DNA of 64,000 bases from Solicola gregarius (GTDB taxonomy: Bacteria; Actinomycetota; Actinomycetes; Propionibacteriales; Nocardioidaceae): the NCBI RefSeq assembly GCF_025790165.1, contig NZ_CP094970.1, positions 2,232,001-2,296,000 on the forward strand. Reading direction: 5' to 3'. Numbering within the stretch: position 1 is the first letter of the stretch; each line of letters opens with the position of its first letter. The translations under genes and the position numbers were made by a program. This document shows, one piece after another, positions 1 to 8,546 of the stretch. A model generated the notes under the pieces. That model saw only the letters and a list, made by a program, of their open reading frames with translations. It was not told the DNA's origin and ran no database searches.

Positions 1-1
1 G

Positions 2-889
2 CGGCGAGCCGATGTGTTGGTCGAGAACTTCCGTACCGGTTCGCTCGACCGGCTCGGCCTCGGGTACGACGACGCGGCAAGGCTCAATCCGAGCCTCGTG
101 TACTGCTCGATCACCGGGTTCGGCAGCGGGGCGGGCGCCGACCTTTCGGGGTACGACTTCGTCGTCCAGGCGCTCGGCGGCCTGATGAGCATCACCGGGG
201 ATGCCGATGGAGAGCCGACGAAGGTCGGTGTCGCGCTGGTCGACGTACTCACGGGCAAGGACGCCGTGATCGGCATCCTCGCGGCCCTCGCAGAGCGGGA
301 GCGCAGCGGCCTCGGCCAGCGGGTCGAGGTGAACCTGCTGTCGAGCCTGCTCGGCTCGCTGGCGAACCAGGCGTCGGCCTACCTCGCCACCGGTGAGGCT
401 CCCGGCCGGATGGGCAATCGCCATCCGTCGATCGCACCGTACGAGACGCTGCACTGCCGCGACGGGATTCTCGCGGTGGCGTGCGGCAACGACGGCCAGT
501 TCCGCCGGCTCGCAAAGGCGCTGGGTATCGATGCGCTGGCCGACGACGAGCGCTTCGCCACGAACCCCGCGCGGGTGGCCAACCGGACGGCGATGGTGGA
601 GGCGCTCGAGTCGGTGCTGCGTACCGGCGACACCGCGCACTGGCAAGCCGTCCTGAACGACGCGGACATCCCGGTGGGTGAGGTCGGCGACATCGGGTCC
701 GCGATCGAACGAGCGCGTGAACTGGGCCTCGACCCCACCGTCGAGGTCGGCCCCGATCATCCGCCACAGGTGCGGCACGCGCCCACCTACTCGCGGAGTA
801 CGGTTGGTATACCAACGCCTCCGCCCACGCTCGGGCAGCACAACGACGAGGTCCGCCGGTTCCTGGCGGCCGGAACGAGGAGCACATGA
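2..889 (+). CDS. CaiB/BaiF family CoA-transferase (5' truncated by window edge)
   Basis: Family III CoA-transferases move CoA between carboxylic acids in the cytosol. The reading frame is open to the first base and begins inside the conserved RADVLVENF segment, so the N-terminal third, including the expected catalytic Asp, lies outside the window. The visible part shows the family signatures LVYCSITGFG, YDFVVQALGG and, near the C-terminus, PPPTLGQHNDE. The stop overlaps the start of the following acyl-CoA dehydrogenase by 4 bp, so the two are translationally coupled. A glutarate or other dicarboxylate CoA-transferase role is inferred from that partner. A perfect 14-bp palindrome lies within the coding sequence at 803-816. 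Confidence 0.92.
   Translation, partial: RRADVLVENFRTGSLDRLGLGYDDAARLNPSLVYCSITGFGSGAGADLSGYDFVVQALGGLMSITGDADGEPTKVGVALVDVLTGKDAVIGILAALAERERSGLGQRVEVNLLSSLLGSLANQASAYLATGEAPGRMGNRHPSIAPYETLHCRDGILAVACGNDGQFRRLAKALGIDALADDERFATNPARVANRTAMVEALESVLRTGDTAHWQAVLNDADIPVGEVGDIGSAIERARELGLDPTVEVGPDHPPQVRHAPTYSRSTVGIPTPPPTLGQHNDEVRRFLAAGTRST
803..816. promoter_or_regulatory. GGTATACC-type palindrome inside the CoA-transferase gene
   Basis: GTTGGTATACCAAC is a perfect 14-bp palindrome lying about 75 bp before the end of the CoA-transferase gene. A shorter copy, CGGTATACCG, sits at 2080-2089 just after the dehydrogenase stop. GntR/FCD regulators often bind GTATAC-centred palindromes. Its place inside conserved coding sequence (VGIPTPP) means coincidence is a real alternative. 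Confidence 0.3.
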
Positions 890-2076
890 GCACTGCAAGC
901 ACCCCGCCCGCGTTCGACCCGCTCGACCCCGCCGGCGTCGATGCCCTGCTCACTGCCGATGAGTTGGCGGTGCGCTCGTCCGTACGCCAGTTGTGTGACG
1001 ACCAGATCGACCCGTACGTCGCGGAGTGGTTCGAGGCGGGCGAGCTGCCCGACGTACGCGGGCTGGCGAAGGAGTTCGGTGCACTCGGCCTGCTCGGGAT
1101 GCACCTCGAGGGCTACGGCTGCGCCGGCATGAGCGCGACCGAGTACGGCATCGCGTGTCTCGAGCTGGAGGCGTCCGACTCGGGCATCCGCTCGATGGTG
1201 TCAGTGCAGGGATCCCTTGCCATGTACGCGATCTGGCGTTGGGGCAGCGAGGAGCAGAAGCAGGCCTGGCTGCCAGGGATGGCCGCGGGCGACCTGATCG
1301 GCTGCTTCGGGCTCACCGAGCCCGACCACGGGTCCGACCCCGGCAACATGCGCACGCGGGCGCGGCGCGACGGTGACGACTGGATCCTCGACGGTCGCAA
1401 GATGTGGATCACCAACGGATCGGTCGCCGACGTCGCCGTCGTGTGGGCGCAGACCGACGACAAGATCCGCGGTTTCGTGGTGCCGACGGATACGCCGGGC
1501 TTCTCGGCGCCGGTGATCAAGCACAAGATGTCGCTGCGGGCATCGGTGACCAGCGAGCTGGTGCTCGACGGCGTACGCCTGCCGGCCGATGCCGTGCTGC
1601 CGGAGGTTTCGGGGCTGAAGGGCCCACTGTCCTGCCTGAACGAGGCGCGCTACGGCATCGTGTGGGGTGCGATGGGTGCGGCGCGCTCGTCGATCCAGGC
1701 CGCCCTGTCGTACGCGGGTGAGCGCGAGCAGTTCGGCAAGCCGATCGCCGGGTTCCAGCTCACCCAGGAGAAGCTGGCCAACATGGCGCTGGAGTACTCC
1801 AAGGGCGTACTCCTCGCACTGCACCTCGGTCGCGCGAAGGACGACGGCCGGCTGCGGCCCGAGCACGTCAGCCTCGGCAAGCTGAACAACGTCCGTGAGG
1901 CGATCGAGATCTGCCGCACCGCGCGTACCATCCTCGGCGCCAACGGCATCTCGCTGGAGTACCCCGTGATCCGGCACGCCAACAACCTCGAGTCGGTGCT
2001 CACGTACGAAGGCACGGTCGAGATGCACACGCTCGTCGTCGGCCAGGCGATGACGGGGCTCGCTGCGTTCCGCTGA
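886..2076 (+). CDS. gcdH: Acyl-CoA dehydrogenase, glutaryl-CoA dehydrogenase-like
   Basis: A 396-residue FAD-dependent acyl-CoA dehydrogenase, normal length for the family. Flavin-contact motifs are CFGLTEPDHGSD (about 140-151) and MWITNGSVADVAVVWA (173-188). KMSLRASVTSEL (214-225) is characteristic of glutaryl-CoA dehydrogenases. The catalytic base is Glu375 in YEGTVEMH. The predicted reaction is oxidative decarboxylation of glutaryl-CoA to crotonyl-CoA in lysine/tryptophan breakdown, with electrons passed to ETF. The ATG overlaps the CoA-transferase stop (ATGA), which suggests that the transferase makes the CoA thioester used here. The gene ends just before the tandem hairpins at 2089-2191. 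Confidence 0.9.
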   Translation: MSTASTPPAFDPLDPAGVDALLTADELAVRSSVRQLCDDQIDPYVAEWFEAGELPDVRGLAKEFGALGLLGMHLEGYGCAGMSATEYGIACLELEASDSGIRSMVSVQGSLAMYAIWRWGSEEQKQAWLPGMAAGDLIGCFGLTEPDHGSDPGNMRTRARRDGDDWILDGRKMWITNGSVADVAVVWAQTDDKIRGFVVPTDTPGFSAPVIKHKMSLRASVTSELVLDGVRLPADAVLPEVSGLKGPLSCLNEARYGIVWGAMGAARSSIQAALSYAGEREQFGKPIAGFQLTQEKLANMALEYSKGVLLALHLGRAKDDGRLRPEHVSLGKLNNVREAIEICRTARTILGANGISLEYPVIRHANNLESVLTYEGTVEMHTLVVGQAMTGLAAFR

Positions 2077-2088
2077 CCGCGGTATACC

Positions 2089-2191
2089 GGGTAGTGGCGT
2101 GGTTTACCACGGGCCCATGGGAAACCGCGCCGCTAGGTAGCAAGTTTGCTGGGTAGTGGCGCGGATTACCATGTGCCCATGGTAATCCGCG
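2089..2191. repeat. Tandem pair of related hairpins (bidirectional terminator or dispersed repeat)
   Basis: Two copies of GGGTAGTGGCG (2089-2099 and 2151-2161) each open an inverted repeat. The second is perfect: arms 2160-2173 and 2178-2191 (14 bp) with a 4-nt loop. The first, arms 2097-2109 and 2118-2130, pairs at 11 of 13 positions plus one G-U. Between the copies one stem pair changes on both sides (GGT...ACC versus GGA...TCC), as expected if structure is conserved. The element separates converging genes, so a two-way terminator is the simplest role. Confidence 0.7.
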
Positions 2192-2199
2192 GGGTAACG

Positions 2200-3252
2200 T
2201 CAGCGCCGCAGGCGTAGGCGGAACACGCAGCCGTCGCCGTCGGGGCCCGGCGACTCGAGGGTGAGGTCGCCGCCATGCGCCGCCGCCACCTGACGAGCGA
2301 TCGGGAGGCCGAGCCCGGTTCCGTGCGTGTCGGCTTCGCCGTGTCCGTAACGTTCGAAGACTCGGGTCTGTTCGTCAGCGGGAATGCCAGGACCGTGGTC
2401 GGCCACCGTCACGTCGACCTGACCGTCGGCCGTCCACACCTCGACCGCAACCGACGTGCCTGGCGGTGCATGCCGGATCGCGTTGTCGACCAGGTTGGAC
2501 ACCGCACGGCGTACCGTCGTCTCGTCGACGGAGCACTCCGCCGACGCTGACCCGCCAACGCTCAGCTGCACGTCCTTCGACTCCGCGAGTACGCGGGCGT
2601 CGCCGATGACCTCGTTCGCGAGGGCGACCAGGTCGGCCGGTTGCCGGTCGATCGTACGAGCGCGGCCACGGGCATCGACGAGGAGCTCGTCGATCGTCGT
2701 ACGCAGCCGGGTCGCGGCAGACTGCGAACGATGCAGGCCCTCGCGGTACAGCTCGACGGTCGGTTCCGGATGCGACAACAGGACGTCCGCGTTGGTGGCC
2801 AACACCGCGAGCGGCGTACGAAGCTCGTGGCTGGCGTCCTCGATGAGCATGCTCTGCGTACGTGCGGCGTTCTCGAGACGGGCGAGCATCGCGTCGAAGC
2901 TGTCGGCGAGCGAGCGGATCTCGGCGGGGCCGCGGTCGAGATCGATCCGCCGGCTCAGGTCCGACGCCTCGATGTCCTCGGCGACTCGTCGTACCCGCTC
3001 GATCGGTCGCACGGCGCGGCCCGCGAGCCACCACGCGAGCCCGGCGGCGACCGGTAGCAGCGCGACCACGGTCCAGGTCGGCCACGGAGGGTCGTCGGAG
3101 GTCGTCGTCGAGACCGTCTCGCCGTTTCGGGTGGTCTCGGTGTCGTTCTCGGTCGCCGAGGTGACGCCGAACAGCAGCAGCACCGGGACGTAGATCGCGA
3201 GGAACCCGAGCACCGCCACCTGAACCCGCAGCGACTGCCATCCGTACTTCAC
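2200..3252 (-). CDS. Two-component sensor histidine kinase (HisKA type)
   Basis: A 350-residue membrane sensor kinase. Two transmembrane segments (about 11-30 and 58-78) bracket a short external loop rich in Thr/Asp/Asn. A HAMP linker (about 80-130) leads to the dimerisation box SHELRTPL with phospho-accepting His142. The ATPase domain shows NLVDNAIRH, DHGPGIP and GTGLGLPIA. It overlaps the upstream response-regulator gene by 4 bp and is its cognate partner. The stimulus cannot be read from the sequence; the small periplasmic loop suggests membrane-level sensing. Confidence 0.93.
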   Translation of the reverse strand: MKYGWQSLRVQVAVLGFLAIYVPVLLLFGVTSATENDTETTRNGETVSTTTSDDPPWPTWTVVALLPVAAGLAWWLAGRAVRPIERVRRVAEDIEASDLSRRIDLDRGPAEIRSLADSFDAMLARLENAARTQSMLIEDASHELRTPLAVLATNADVLLSHPEPTVELYREGLHRSQSAATRLRTTIDELLVDARGRARTIDRQPADLVALANEVIGDARVLAESKDVQLSVGGSASAECSVDETTVRRAVSNLVDNAIRHAPPGTSVAVEVWTADGQVDVTVADHGPGIPADEQTRVFERYGHGEADTHGTGLGLPIARQVAAAHGGDLTLESPGPDGDGCVFRLRLRR

Positions 3253-3920
3253 GATGTACTCCGCAACTCGTATCCGGCGTTGGTGATCGTCACGATCCGC
3301 GAGGGGTCGCCGAGCTTGCGGCGCAGGCGGCTGAGGATCACGCGTACCGATGCCGTGAACGGATCGGCGTTGGCGTCCCAGACGTGCTCGAGCAGGTCTT
3401 CGGCCGACAGCACCTCGTCCGGGTGGTGCATGAAGTACCGCAGCAGTGCATACTCACGCGCCGTCAACGCCAGCTCGGCATCGCCTCGCCAGGCACGGTG
3501 TGCGGCGAGGTCGAGGGTGAGGTCACCCACCCGCAACGTCGTACCCTCGGCATCCTTCCGGCGCGCGAGGGCGCGGATCCGCGCGACCAGCTCGGCGAAC
3601 GCGAACGGCTTGACCAGGTAGTCGTCCGCTCCCGCGTCGAGCCCGGTGACGCGGTCCGCGACTCCGTCGCGCGCGGTCAGTACGAGGATCCGACCCGGTC
3701 GGCGGAGTCGTTCATCCATTCGGGCCCGGGAGATGAGGTCGCCCCCGTCGCCGTCGGGCAGGCCGAGGTCGATGCACGCGACGTCGAACTCGGTCGTCGT
3801 CAGCAGCTCGTCGGCCTCGCCGTACGACCGCGCCACGTCCACCGCGTACGCCTCGTTGCGGAGTCCGAGAGCGACGACGTCGGCGAGGTCCGCGTCGTCC
3901 TCCACCAGCAGGATGCGCAT
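3249..3920 (-). CDS. OmpR/PhoB-family response regulator
   Basis: A 223-residue regulator. The receiver domain has the acidic pair in LLVEDDADL, phospho-acceptor Asp51 in CIDLGLPDGDGG and the conserved Lys in LVKPFAFAE. The C-terminal winged helix contains LTAREYALLRYFMHHP and SVRVILSRLRRKLGDP, typical of OmpR-type DNA binding. The stop overlaps the kinase start by 4 bp. The serine-hydrolase gene ends only 19 bp upstream on the same strand, so the three genes may share a transcript. Confidence 0.94.
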   Translation of the reverse strand: MRILLVEDDADLADVVALGLRNEAYAVDVARSYGEADELLTTTEFDVACIDLGLPDGDGGDLISRARMDERLRRPGRILVLTARDGVADRVTGLDAGADDYLVKPFAFAELVARIRALARRKDAEGTTLRVGDLTLDLAAHRAWRGDAELALTAREYALLRYFMHHPDEVLSAEDLLEHVWDANADPFTASVRVILSRLRRKLGDPSRIVTITNAGYELRSTS

Positions 3921-3939
3921 GCCGTGAGTCTCGCAGGTC

Positions 3940-5622
3940 TCAGCGGCCGGCCCGCTCGGCGCGAACAGTACCGTCCGGACCGCCGAGCGCGAGGTCGTGT
4001 TTCGTGAAGGTGACCGTCACGGCGGGTTCGTCGCCGGTCGGATCGTCGGACTGATAGCGATCCCCGCCTACCGGCACGAAGGTCGCGTGCGGAGGATCCG
4101 TGGGTATCTCCGCGGCCGAGATGGCGCCCGACTCGTCGAGCGCGTACCAGCCCAGCACCGACTCGGACGCGGTCCTGACGGTGATGTACGTACGCAGCTC
4201 GCCGTCGATGACCGCGGTGCCCGAGAGCGCGAGGTCGGTGATCGCGCCGAAGTCCGACTCGAACAGCTCCCGTTCCTTGCGCCCCTCGTCGGTCGCGCCC
4301 TGCAGCAGGTCGAGCACGGCGGCCTCGTGCGTCGAAGCGGTGTCGGCGGAGACGCTTGCGGGCCTGGGGAACAGCGCCTCGACGGCCCGCCGCCCGTGTG
4401 CCGAGATGTCGAGCTCGTCGTCGCGCACGGCGACGCCGAAGGAATCGCCCGGGTCGAGGTGATACGTACCCACGGCGGCTCGGAGCTCCGCCGGGTCGGC
4501 CGACCCCGCCGGGGTCTTGGGCGGCGGCACCGGGTCGCCCTCGACGAGCGCCGGAGCGATCGCCGTGAGCAGATCCTCGGCGCGTACGACCGGGGTGTTG
4601 GACGCGATCGCCACGGCGCGCTCACTGCGCGGAAGCCAGGCGACGACTGCGTCGTGCCCGATGTCGCCACCGCCTCCGGAGGTCGCGATGACCGGCTCGC
4701 CGTACGCGGACGCAGGGAACCGCACCCACCCCGGTGTCGCCGACGTCCCGTCGCCGCGGTCGATCCCCGCCCGGGCGATCCCCCGGGTCGACGTACGCGA
4801 GACGACGTCGCCGTCGAACAGCGCATGTGTCCACGACGCCAGGTCGTGGGTCGTCATCGCGAGATCGCCGTTGCCGCTGAGCGCCCAGTGCGGTCCCGCG
4901 AAGTCACCCAGCTGCTCGGTCGGCCCGCCGTCGAGGTAGCCGACCGCGCGCGGACCGCGGGCCGCCGGCTCGCCGTCCCAGAAGCCGCGTGACCGCACAC
5001 CGTCGGGCGTCCGCAGGACCTGCGACGCCATGAATCCGCGGTAGCCCTTACCCGCAAGCTTGTCGATGATCAGCGCGAGGAGCGTGTAGCCGGCGTTCGA
5101 GTACAGGTAATGCGAACCGGGCGCGTACGCGCGATGCAGTCGACCGAGTCGCCGGATCGCGGTTTCGCGCCCGAGCGGAGCATGGTCGGCACCGATCGAG
5201 CCGGTGAGCCCACTGGTGTGCAGAAGCAGCTGTCGTACGGTGGCGCGCGACGCCAGACCGTGCAGAGCCGGGATGATCGCTCCGGCCCGATCGCCCAGTC
5301 GCAGCCTGCCGGTGTCGACGAGTCGGAAGATCGCTGCGGCCGTGAACGCCTTGCTGATCGAGCCGATGCTGTAGACCGTGTCGGGCGCGTTCGTACGATC
5401 GGAGTCGCGGTCCGCCGCGCCGTATCCGGCGACGCAGTCGAACGTGCCGCCCGTCGAGATCGCGACCGTGCCGCTGAAGCCGGCGGCGGCCCAGGCATCG
5501 AGCCCGTCAGCGTACGTGGCCGCGCACTGTTGCGGCGAGTCGTCGGGCGGGGATTCGCCGGCGGTCGTACACGCCGATGCCAACAGGGTCGCCAATGCAA
5601 CGAGGGCGATGAATCGGGTCAT
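3940..5622 (-). CDS. Serine hydrolase lipoprotein, beta-lactamase class C/PBP4* family
   Basis: A 560-residue exported serine hydrolase. The signal peptide ends in the lipobox LASAC, with lipidated Cys18. The penicillin-recognising fold shows the SxxK motif at Ser88-Lys91 (SISK) and the YxN motif in YLYSNAGYTLL. The C-terminal 200 residues form an additional domain of unknown role. Members include esterases, D-aminopeptidases and carboxypeptidases; the substrate is not predictable. It lies directly upstream of the response regulator and sensor kinase, so a link to cell-envelope sensing is possible but inferred. Confidence 0.88.
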   Translation of the reverse strand: MTRFIALVALATLLASACTTAGESPPDDSPQQCAATYADGLDAWAAAGFSGTVAISTGGTFDCVAGYGAADRDSDRTNAPDTVYSIGSISKAFTAAAIFRLVDTGRLRLGDRAGAIIPALHGLASRATVRQLLLHTSGLTGSIGADHAPLGRETAIRRLGRLHRAYAPGSHYLYSNAGYTLLALIIDKLAGKGYRGFMASQVLRTPDGVRSRGFWDGEPAARGPRAVGYLDGGPTEQLGDFAGPHWALSGNGDLAMTTHDLASWTHALFDGDVVSRTSTRGIARAGIDRGDGTSATPGWVRFPASAYGEPVIATSGGGGDIGHDAVVAWLPRSERAVAIASNTPVVRAEDLLTAIAPALVEGDPVPPPKTPAGSADPAELRAAVGTYHLDPGDSFGVAVRDDELDISAHGRRAVEALFPRPASVSADTASTHEAAVLDLLQGATDEGRKERELFESDFGAITDLALSGTAVIDGELRTYITVRTASESVLGWYALDESGAISAAEIPTDPPHATFVPVGGDRYQSDDPTGDEPAVTVTFTKHDLALGGPDGTVRAERAGR

Positions 5623-5661
5623 GGGGCGACGCTAGGCGTCACGCTGTGAACCGGATGTAAA

Positions 5662-5724
5662 CCAGATTTGGGCCGAAACGCACCGTTTCGTCGACCGAAA
5701 CGGGCTGTTCGGGCCCAAATCTGG
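5662..5724 (-). terminator. Compound inverted repeat after the solute-importer operon
   Basis: A perfect 13-bp stem (CCAGATTTGGGCC at 5662-5674 with its complement at 5712-5724) encloses a second hairpin, CGAAACG (5674-5680) with CGTTTCG (5684-5690). A further CGAAACG copy at 5696-5702 could compete for the same partner. It lies just downstream of the substrate-binding-protein stop and before the serine-hydrolase start, so termination of the importer operon is the likely role. Confidence 0.65.
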
Positions 5725-5732
5725 GAGACGGG

Positions 5733-6713
5733 TCAGCCGATGAAGTCGTGCTCCTGCAGCCACTCCTGCGCGGCGTCCTCGGGCTGGAGGCCGTCGATGT
5801 CGACCTTCGCGTTGAGCTTCTGGATGGCCTCCTCGTCGAGGGCCTCCGCGATCGGGCTCAACACCTTCGCGATGTCGGGGTTGTCGGCCAGGACGTCCTT
5901 GTTGACGTTCGGCGCGGGGTTGTAGATCGGGAAGAAGTGCTTGTCGTCCTCGAGCACGGTCAGGTCGAGCGCCGGGATGCGGCCGTCGACCGACGTCATG
6001 TCACCGAAGTTGCAGGGGTCGCCCTCGGAGACCGCCTTGGGGATCGTGCCCATGGCGATGGTCTTCACCGCGTCGCTCGGCAGGTCGAAGCCGTACTTCT
6101 TCTCCAGGCCGGGGAGGCCGTCGTTGCGAGCCTCGAACTCGGAGTTCACGCACATCGACGCGTCCTCGGGGTTGGAGTTCGCGACCTTCGCGTAGTCGCT
6201 GAGCGTCTTGACCCCGAGCTCGTCCGCGGTGTCGCTGGCGACGGCGATCGCGTACGTGCTGTTGTACTGCGCCGGGTCGAGCCACTCGATGTCGTTCTTC
6301 GCCAGATCCTCCTTGGCGACCGCGTCGAACTGCTTCTGCGCATCGGGGATCGGGTCGGTGTGCTTGAGGTAGCTGATCCAGGTGGTGCCGGTGTACTCCC
6401 AGTACATGTCGATCTCACCGGACGTCAGCGCGGTGTGCGTCGTGTTGCTGCCGGCGAGGCCGCACTTGCGCTCGACGTCGGCACCCGCGGACTCCAGCGC
6501 CTGCGCCGTGATCTCGCACAGGATCAGCTGCTCGGTGAACTCCTTGCCGCCGACGGTGAGGCTCGCGCCGTCGAGGGACGCCTCCTCCGCCAGATCGCCG
6601 GACTTCGCCTTCGGCTCGTCGTCCAGGCTGCAGCCGCTGAGGGCGAGGCCGATGGCGGCCGTCACCGCCAGTGCGCGTAGCGGGGTCGATGAGGGGTTGA
6701 TCGATAACTTCAT
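5733..6713 (-). CDS. Glycine betaine/choline-type ABC transporter substrate-binding lipoprotein (OpuAC/OsmX family)
   Basis: A 326-residue extracytoplasmic solute receptor. The signal peptide ends in LALSGC with lipidated Cys28. VGGKEFTEQLILCEITAQ and MYWEYTGTTW are typical of the quaternary-ammonium receptor family (OpuCC/ProX/OsmX), which binds ligands such as glycine betaine, choline or carnitine through an aromatic cage. It is the last gene of a five-gene minus-strand operon, 25 bp after the second permease gene. The exact ligand is unknown; the operon's amidohydrolase hints at an amide or peptide-like betaine. Confidence 0.9.
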   Translation of the reverse strand: MKLSINPSSTPLRALAVTAAIGLALSGCSLDDEPKAKSGDLAEEASLDGASLTVGGKEFTEQLILCEITAQALESAGADVERKCGLAGSNTTHTALTSGEIDMYWEYTGTTWISYLKHTDPIPDAQKQFDAVAKEDLAKNDIEWLDPAQYNSTYAIAVASDTADELGVKTLSDYAKVANSNPEDASMCVNSEFEARNDGLPGLEKKYGFDLPSDAVKTIAMGTIPKAVSEGDPCNFGDMTSVDGRIPALDLTVLEDDKHFFPIYNPAPNVNKDVLADNPDIAKVLSPIAEALDEEAIQKLNAKVDIDGLQPEDAAQEWLQEHDFIG

Positions 6714-6738
6714 GGTTGCCGTTCCTTTCGGATGGTCG

Positions 6739-7536
6739 TTAGAGGCCGCGCGGGCGCAGCAGGCGTTCGGCGAGCCCGGCGAGCCAGTCGATCGCGAGGG
6801 CGAGGCACGCCGTGAGTACGGCGCCGGTGATCAGGATCGGATCGCGCTGCAGGGTGAGGCCGGTCTCGATCATGCTGCCGAGGCCGCCGGCGTTGGTGAA
6901 CGTGGCGAGCGCGGCACTTCCGACGTTCAGGATGAGCGCGACCCGGATGCCCGCCATGATCACCGGGACGGCCAGGGGGAGCTCGACCCGGAACAGCACC
7001 TCGGCCCTGGACAAACCCATGCCGCGGGCGGCGTCGATGTAGGCCGGGTCGAGCCCGTCGATGCCGACGATCGTGTTGCGTAGCACGGAGAGGAACGAAA
7101 CCAGGATCAACGCGAAGACGGCGTACGTGAAGCCGAAGCTGAACCAGATGCCGAACAGGGTCAGCACGCCGATGGACGGAATCGCTTGACCGAAGTTGGC
7201 AAGTGGGAGAACAACGGCCGATGCGCGGCGGATGGCCGGCCGGGTGAGCAGGATGCCGATCGGAACCGCGAGCGCGACGACCGCGACGCTCGAGACGGCA
7301 ACCAACTTCAGGTGCTGCCCGACGAGCGTCCAGATCTTGTCCGCTGTGAGAGTGCGGGTCTCGATGTCATCGAGCGTTTGGCCCTGCACGTACGCGAAAA
7401 GCGCGATCAAGGAGCAAACCAGGACGACCGGGATGAAGAGAAGGTCGAAGTAGAACGCGAAGCCCTTGCGTGGCGGCGTCCTGACGTCGTCGACGCGGCC
7501 CAGCGCCTGCTGCCCACCGTCGATCAGCGCGCTCAT
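6739..7536 (-). CDS. ABC transporter permease (OpuC/ProW type), second permease
   Basis: An integral-membrane permease of about 265 residues with roughly six hydrophobic spans. The cytoplasmic EAA-type loop lies near AARGMGLSRAEVLFRVELPLAVPVIMAG (quoted in part: ARGMGLSRAEVLF), which docks on the ATPase. The ATG at 7536 was chosen because it overlaps the ATPase stop by 4 bp (ATGA); a GTG 17 codons upstream would only add an Arg-rich leader. It pairs with the other permease of this operon to form a heterodimeric importer channel. Confidence 0.9.
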   Translation of the reverse strand: MSALIDGGQQALGRVDDVRTPPRKGFAFYFDLLFIPVVLVCSLIALFAYVQGQTLDDIETRTLTADKIWTLVGQHLKLVAVSSVAVVALAVPIGILLTRPAIRRASAVVLPLANFGQAIPSIGVLTLFGIWFSFGFTYAVFALILVSFLSVLRNTIVGIDGLDPAYIDAARGMGLSRAEVLFRVELPLAVPVIMAGIRVALILNVGSAALATFTNAGGLGSMIETGLTLQRDPILITGAVLTACLALAIDWLAGLAERLLRPRGL

Positions 7537-8546
7537 GTCGGACCGCTCCCGACGCCGTCCACGGCGCGCGCGAGCACGGTGCTCCACGGGAGGCCGCCGA
7601 CCACGGACCCGTTGCCGTCGACCACGACGGCGACGTCATCGTGCGCGTGCAGCATTGCGTCGAGCGTCGCGTACAGGCTCTGGTCGGCACGTACGACGGC
7701 GGCCTCGCCCCGACCATGCTTCTCCGCAAGCGCATCGTCGAGGGGGAGCAGCGGCATCGAACCCGTCTGCTCGAGACGCAGCAGTCGTACGGCGGCGCCG
7801 GCACCGATGAATGAGGAGACGAACTCGTCGGCGGGGTTGGCGAGGATCTGCGCGGGGGTGTCGTACTGCGCGATGCGACCGCCCTCGGCGAAGATGGCGA
7901 TCCGGTCGCCCAGCTTCACCGCCTCCTGGATGTCGTGCGTGACGAACACGACCGTCTTGTGGATCTGCTGCTGCAGCGCGAGGAACTCGTCTTGCAGCCG
8001 GTCGCGGACGATCGGGTCGATCGCGCCGAACGGCTCGTCCATCAACATCACCGGCGGATCGGCCGCCAGTGCCCTGGCGACCCCGACTCGCTGCTGTTGG
8101 CCGCCCGACAGCTGCTTCGGATATCTGCCGCGGTACATCGCGGGGTCCAGCCCCACGAGGTCGAGCAGCTCCTCGACGCGCTCGCGGATGCGCTTCTTCT
8201 CCCAGCCAAGGGCGCGGGGCACGAGGCCGATGTTCGATGCGACGGTCATGTGCGGCAGTAGTCCGACTTGCTGGATCACGTAGCCGATGCGCCGGCGGAG
8301 CTCATCGGCGTTGACGTTCGTGACGTCGTCGCCGTCGAGGATGACCCGGCCCGTTGTGGGCTCGATCAGCCGGTTGATCATCCGCATCGTCGTGGTCTTG
8401 CCGCATCCGGACGGGCCGACGAGCACGACGATCTCGCCCGCGCGTACGTCGAGAGACAGCTCCTCGATGGCCGGAGCGGTGCTGCCGGGGTACGTCTTGC
8501 TGACGCGGTCCAGCTGAATCATCGTCGGGTGTGCGTCGTCAGTCAC
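7533..8546 (-). CDS. Glycine betaine-type ABC transporter ATP-binding protein with CBS-like tail
   Basis: A 337-residue ATPase of the ProV/OpuAA/OpuCA type. Walker A is GPSGCGKTT, the signature is LSGGQQQRVGVARAL, Walker B is VMLMDEPFGAIDP and the switch is VFVTHD. The C-terminal 100 residues resemble a CBS-type regulatory region, which in this family senses ionic strength or c-di-AMP. The GTG at 8546 overlaps the first permease by 8 bp; an ATG at 8522 (MIQLDRVSKTYPG) is an equally possible start. Confidence 0.92.
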   Translation of the reverse strand: MTDDAHPTMIQLDRVSKTYPGSTAPAIEELSLDVRAGEIVVLVGPSGCGKTTTMRMINRLIEPTTGRVILDGDDVTNVNADELRRRIGYVIQQVGLLPHMTVASNIGLVPRALGWEKKRIRERVEELLDLVGLDPAMYRGRYPKQLSGGQQQRVGVARALAADPPVMLMDEPFGAIDPIVRDRLQDEFLALQQQIHKTVVFVTHDIQEAVKLGDRIAIFAEGGRIAQYDTPAQILANPADEFVSSFIGAGAAVRLLRLEQTGSMPLLPLDDALAEKHGRGEAAVVRADQSLYATLDAMLHAHDDVAVVVDGNGSVVGGLPWSTVLARAVDGVGSGPT

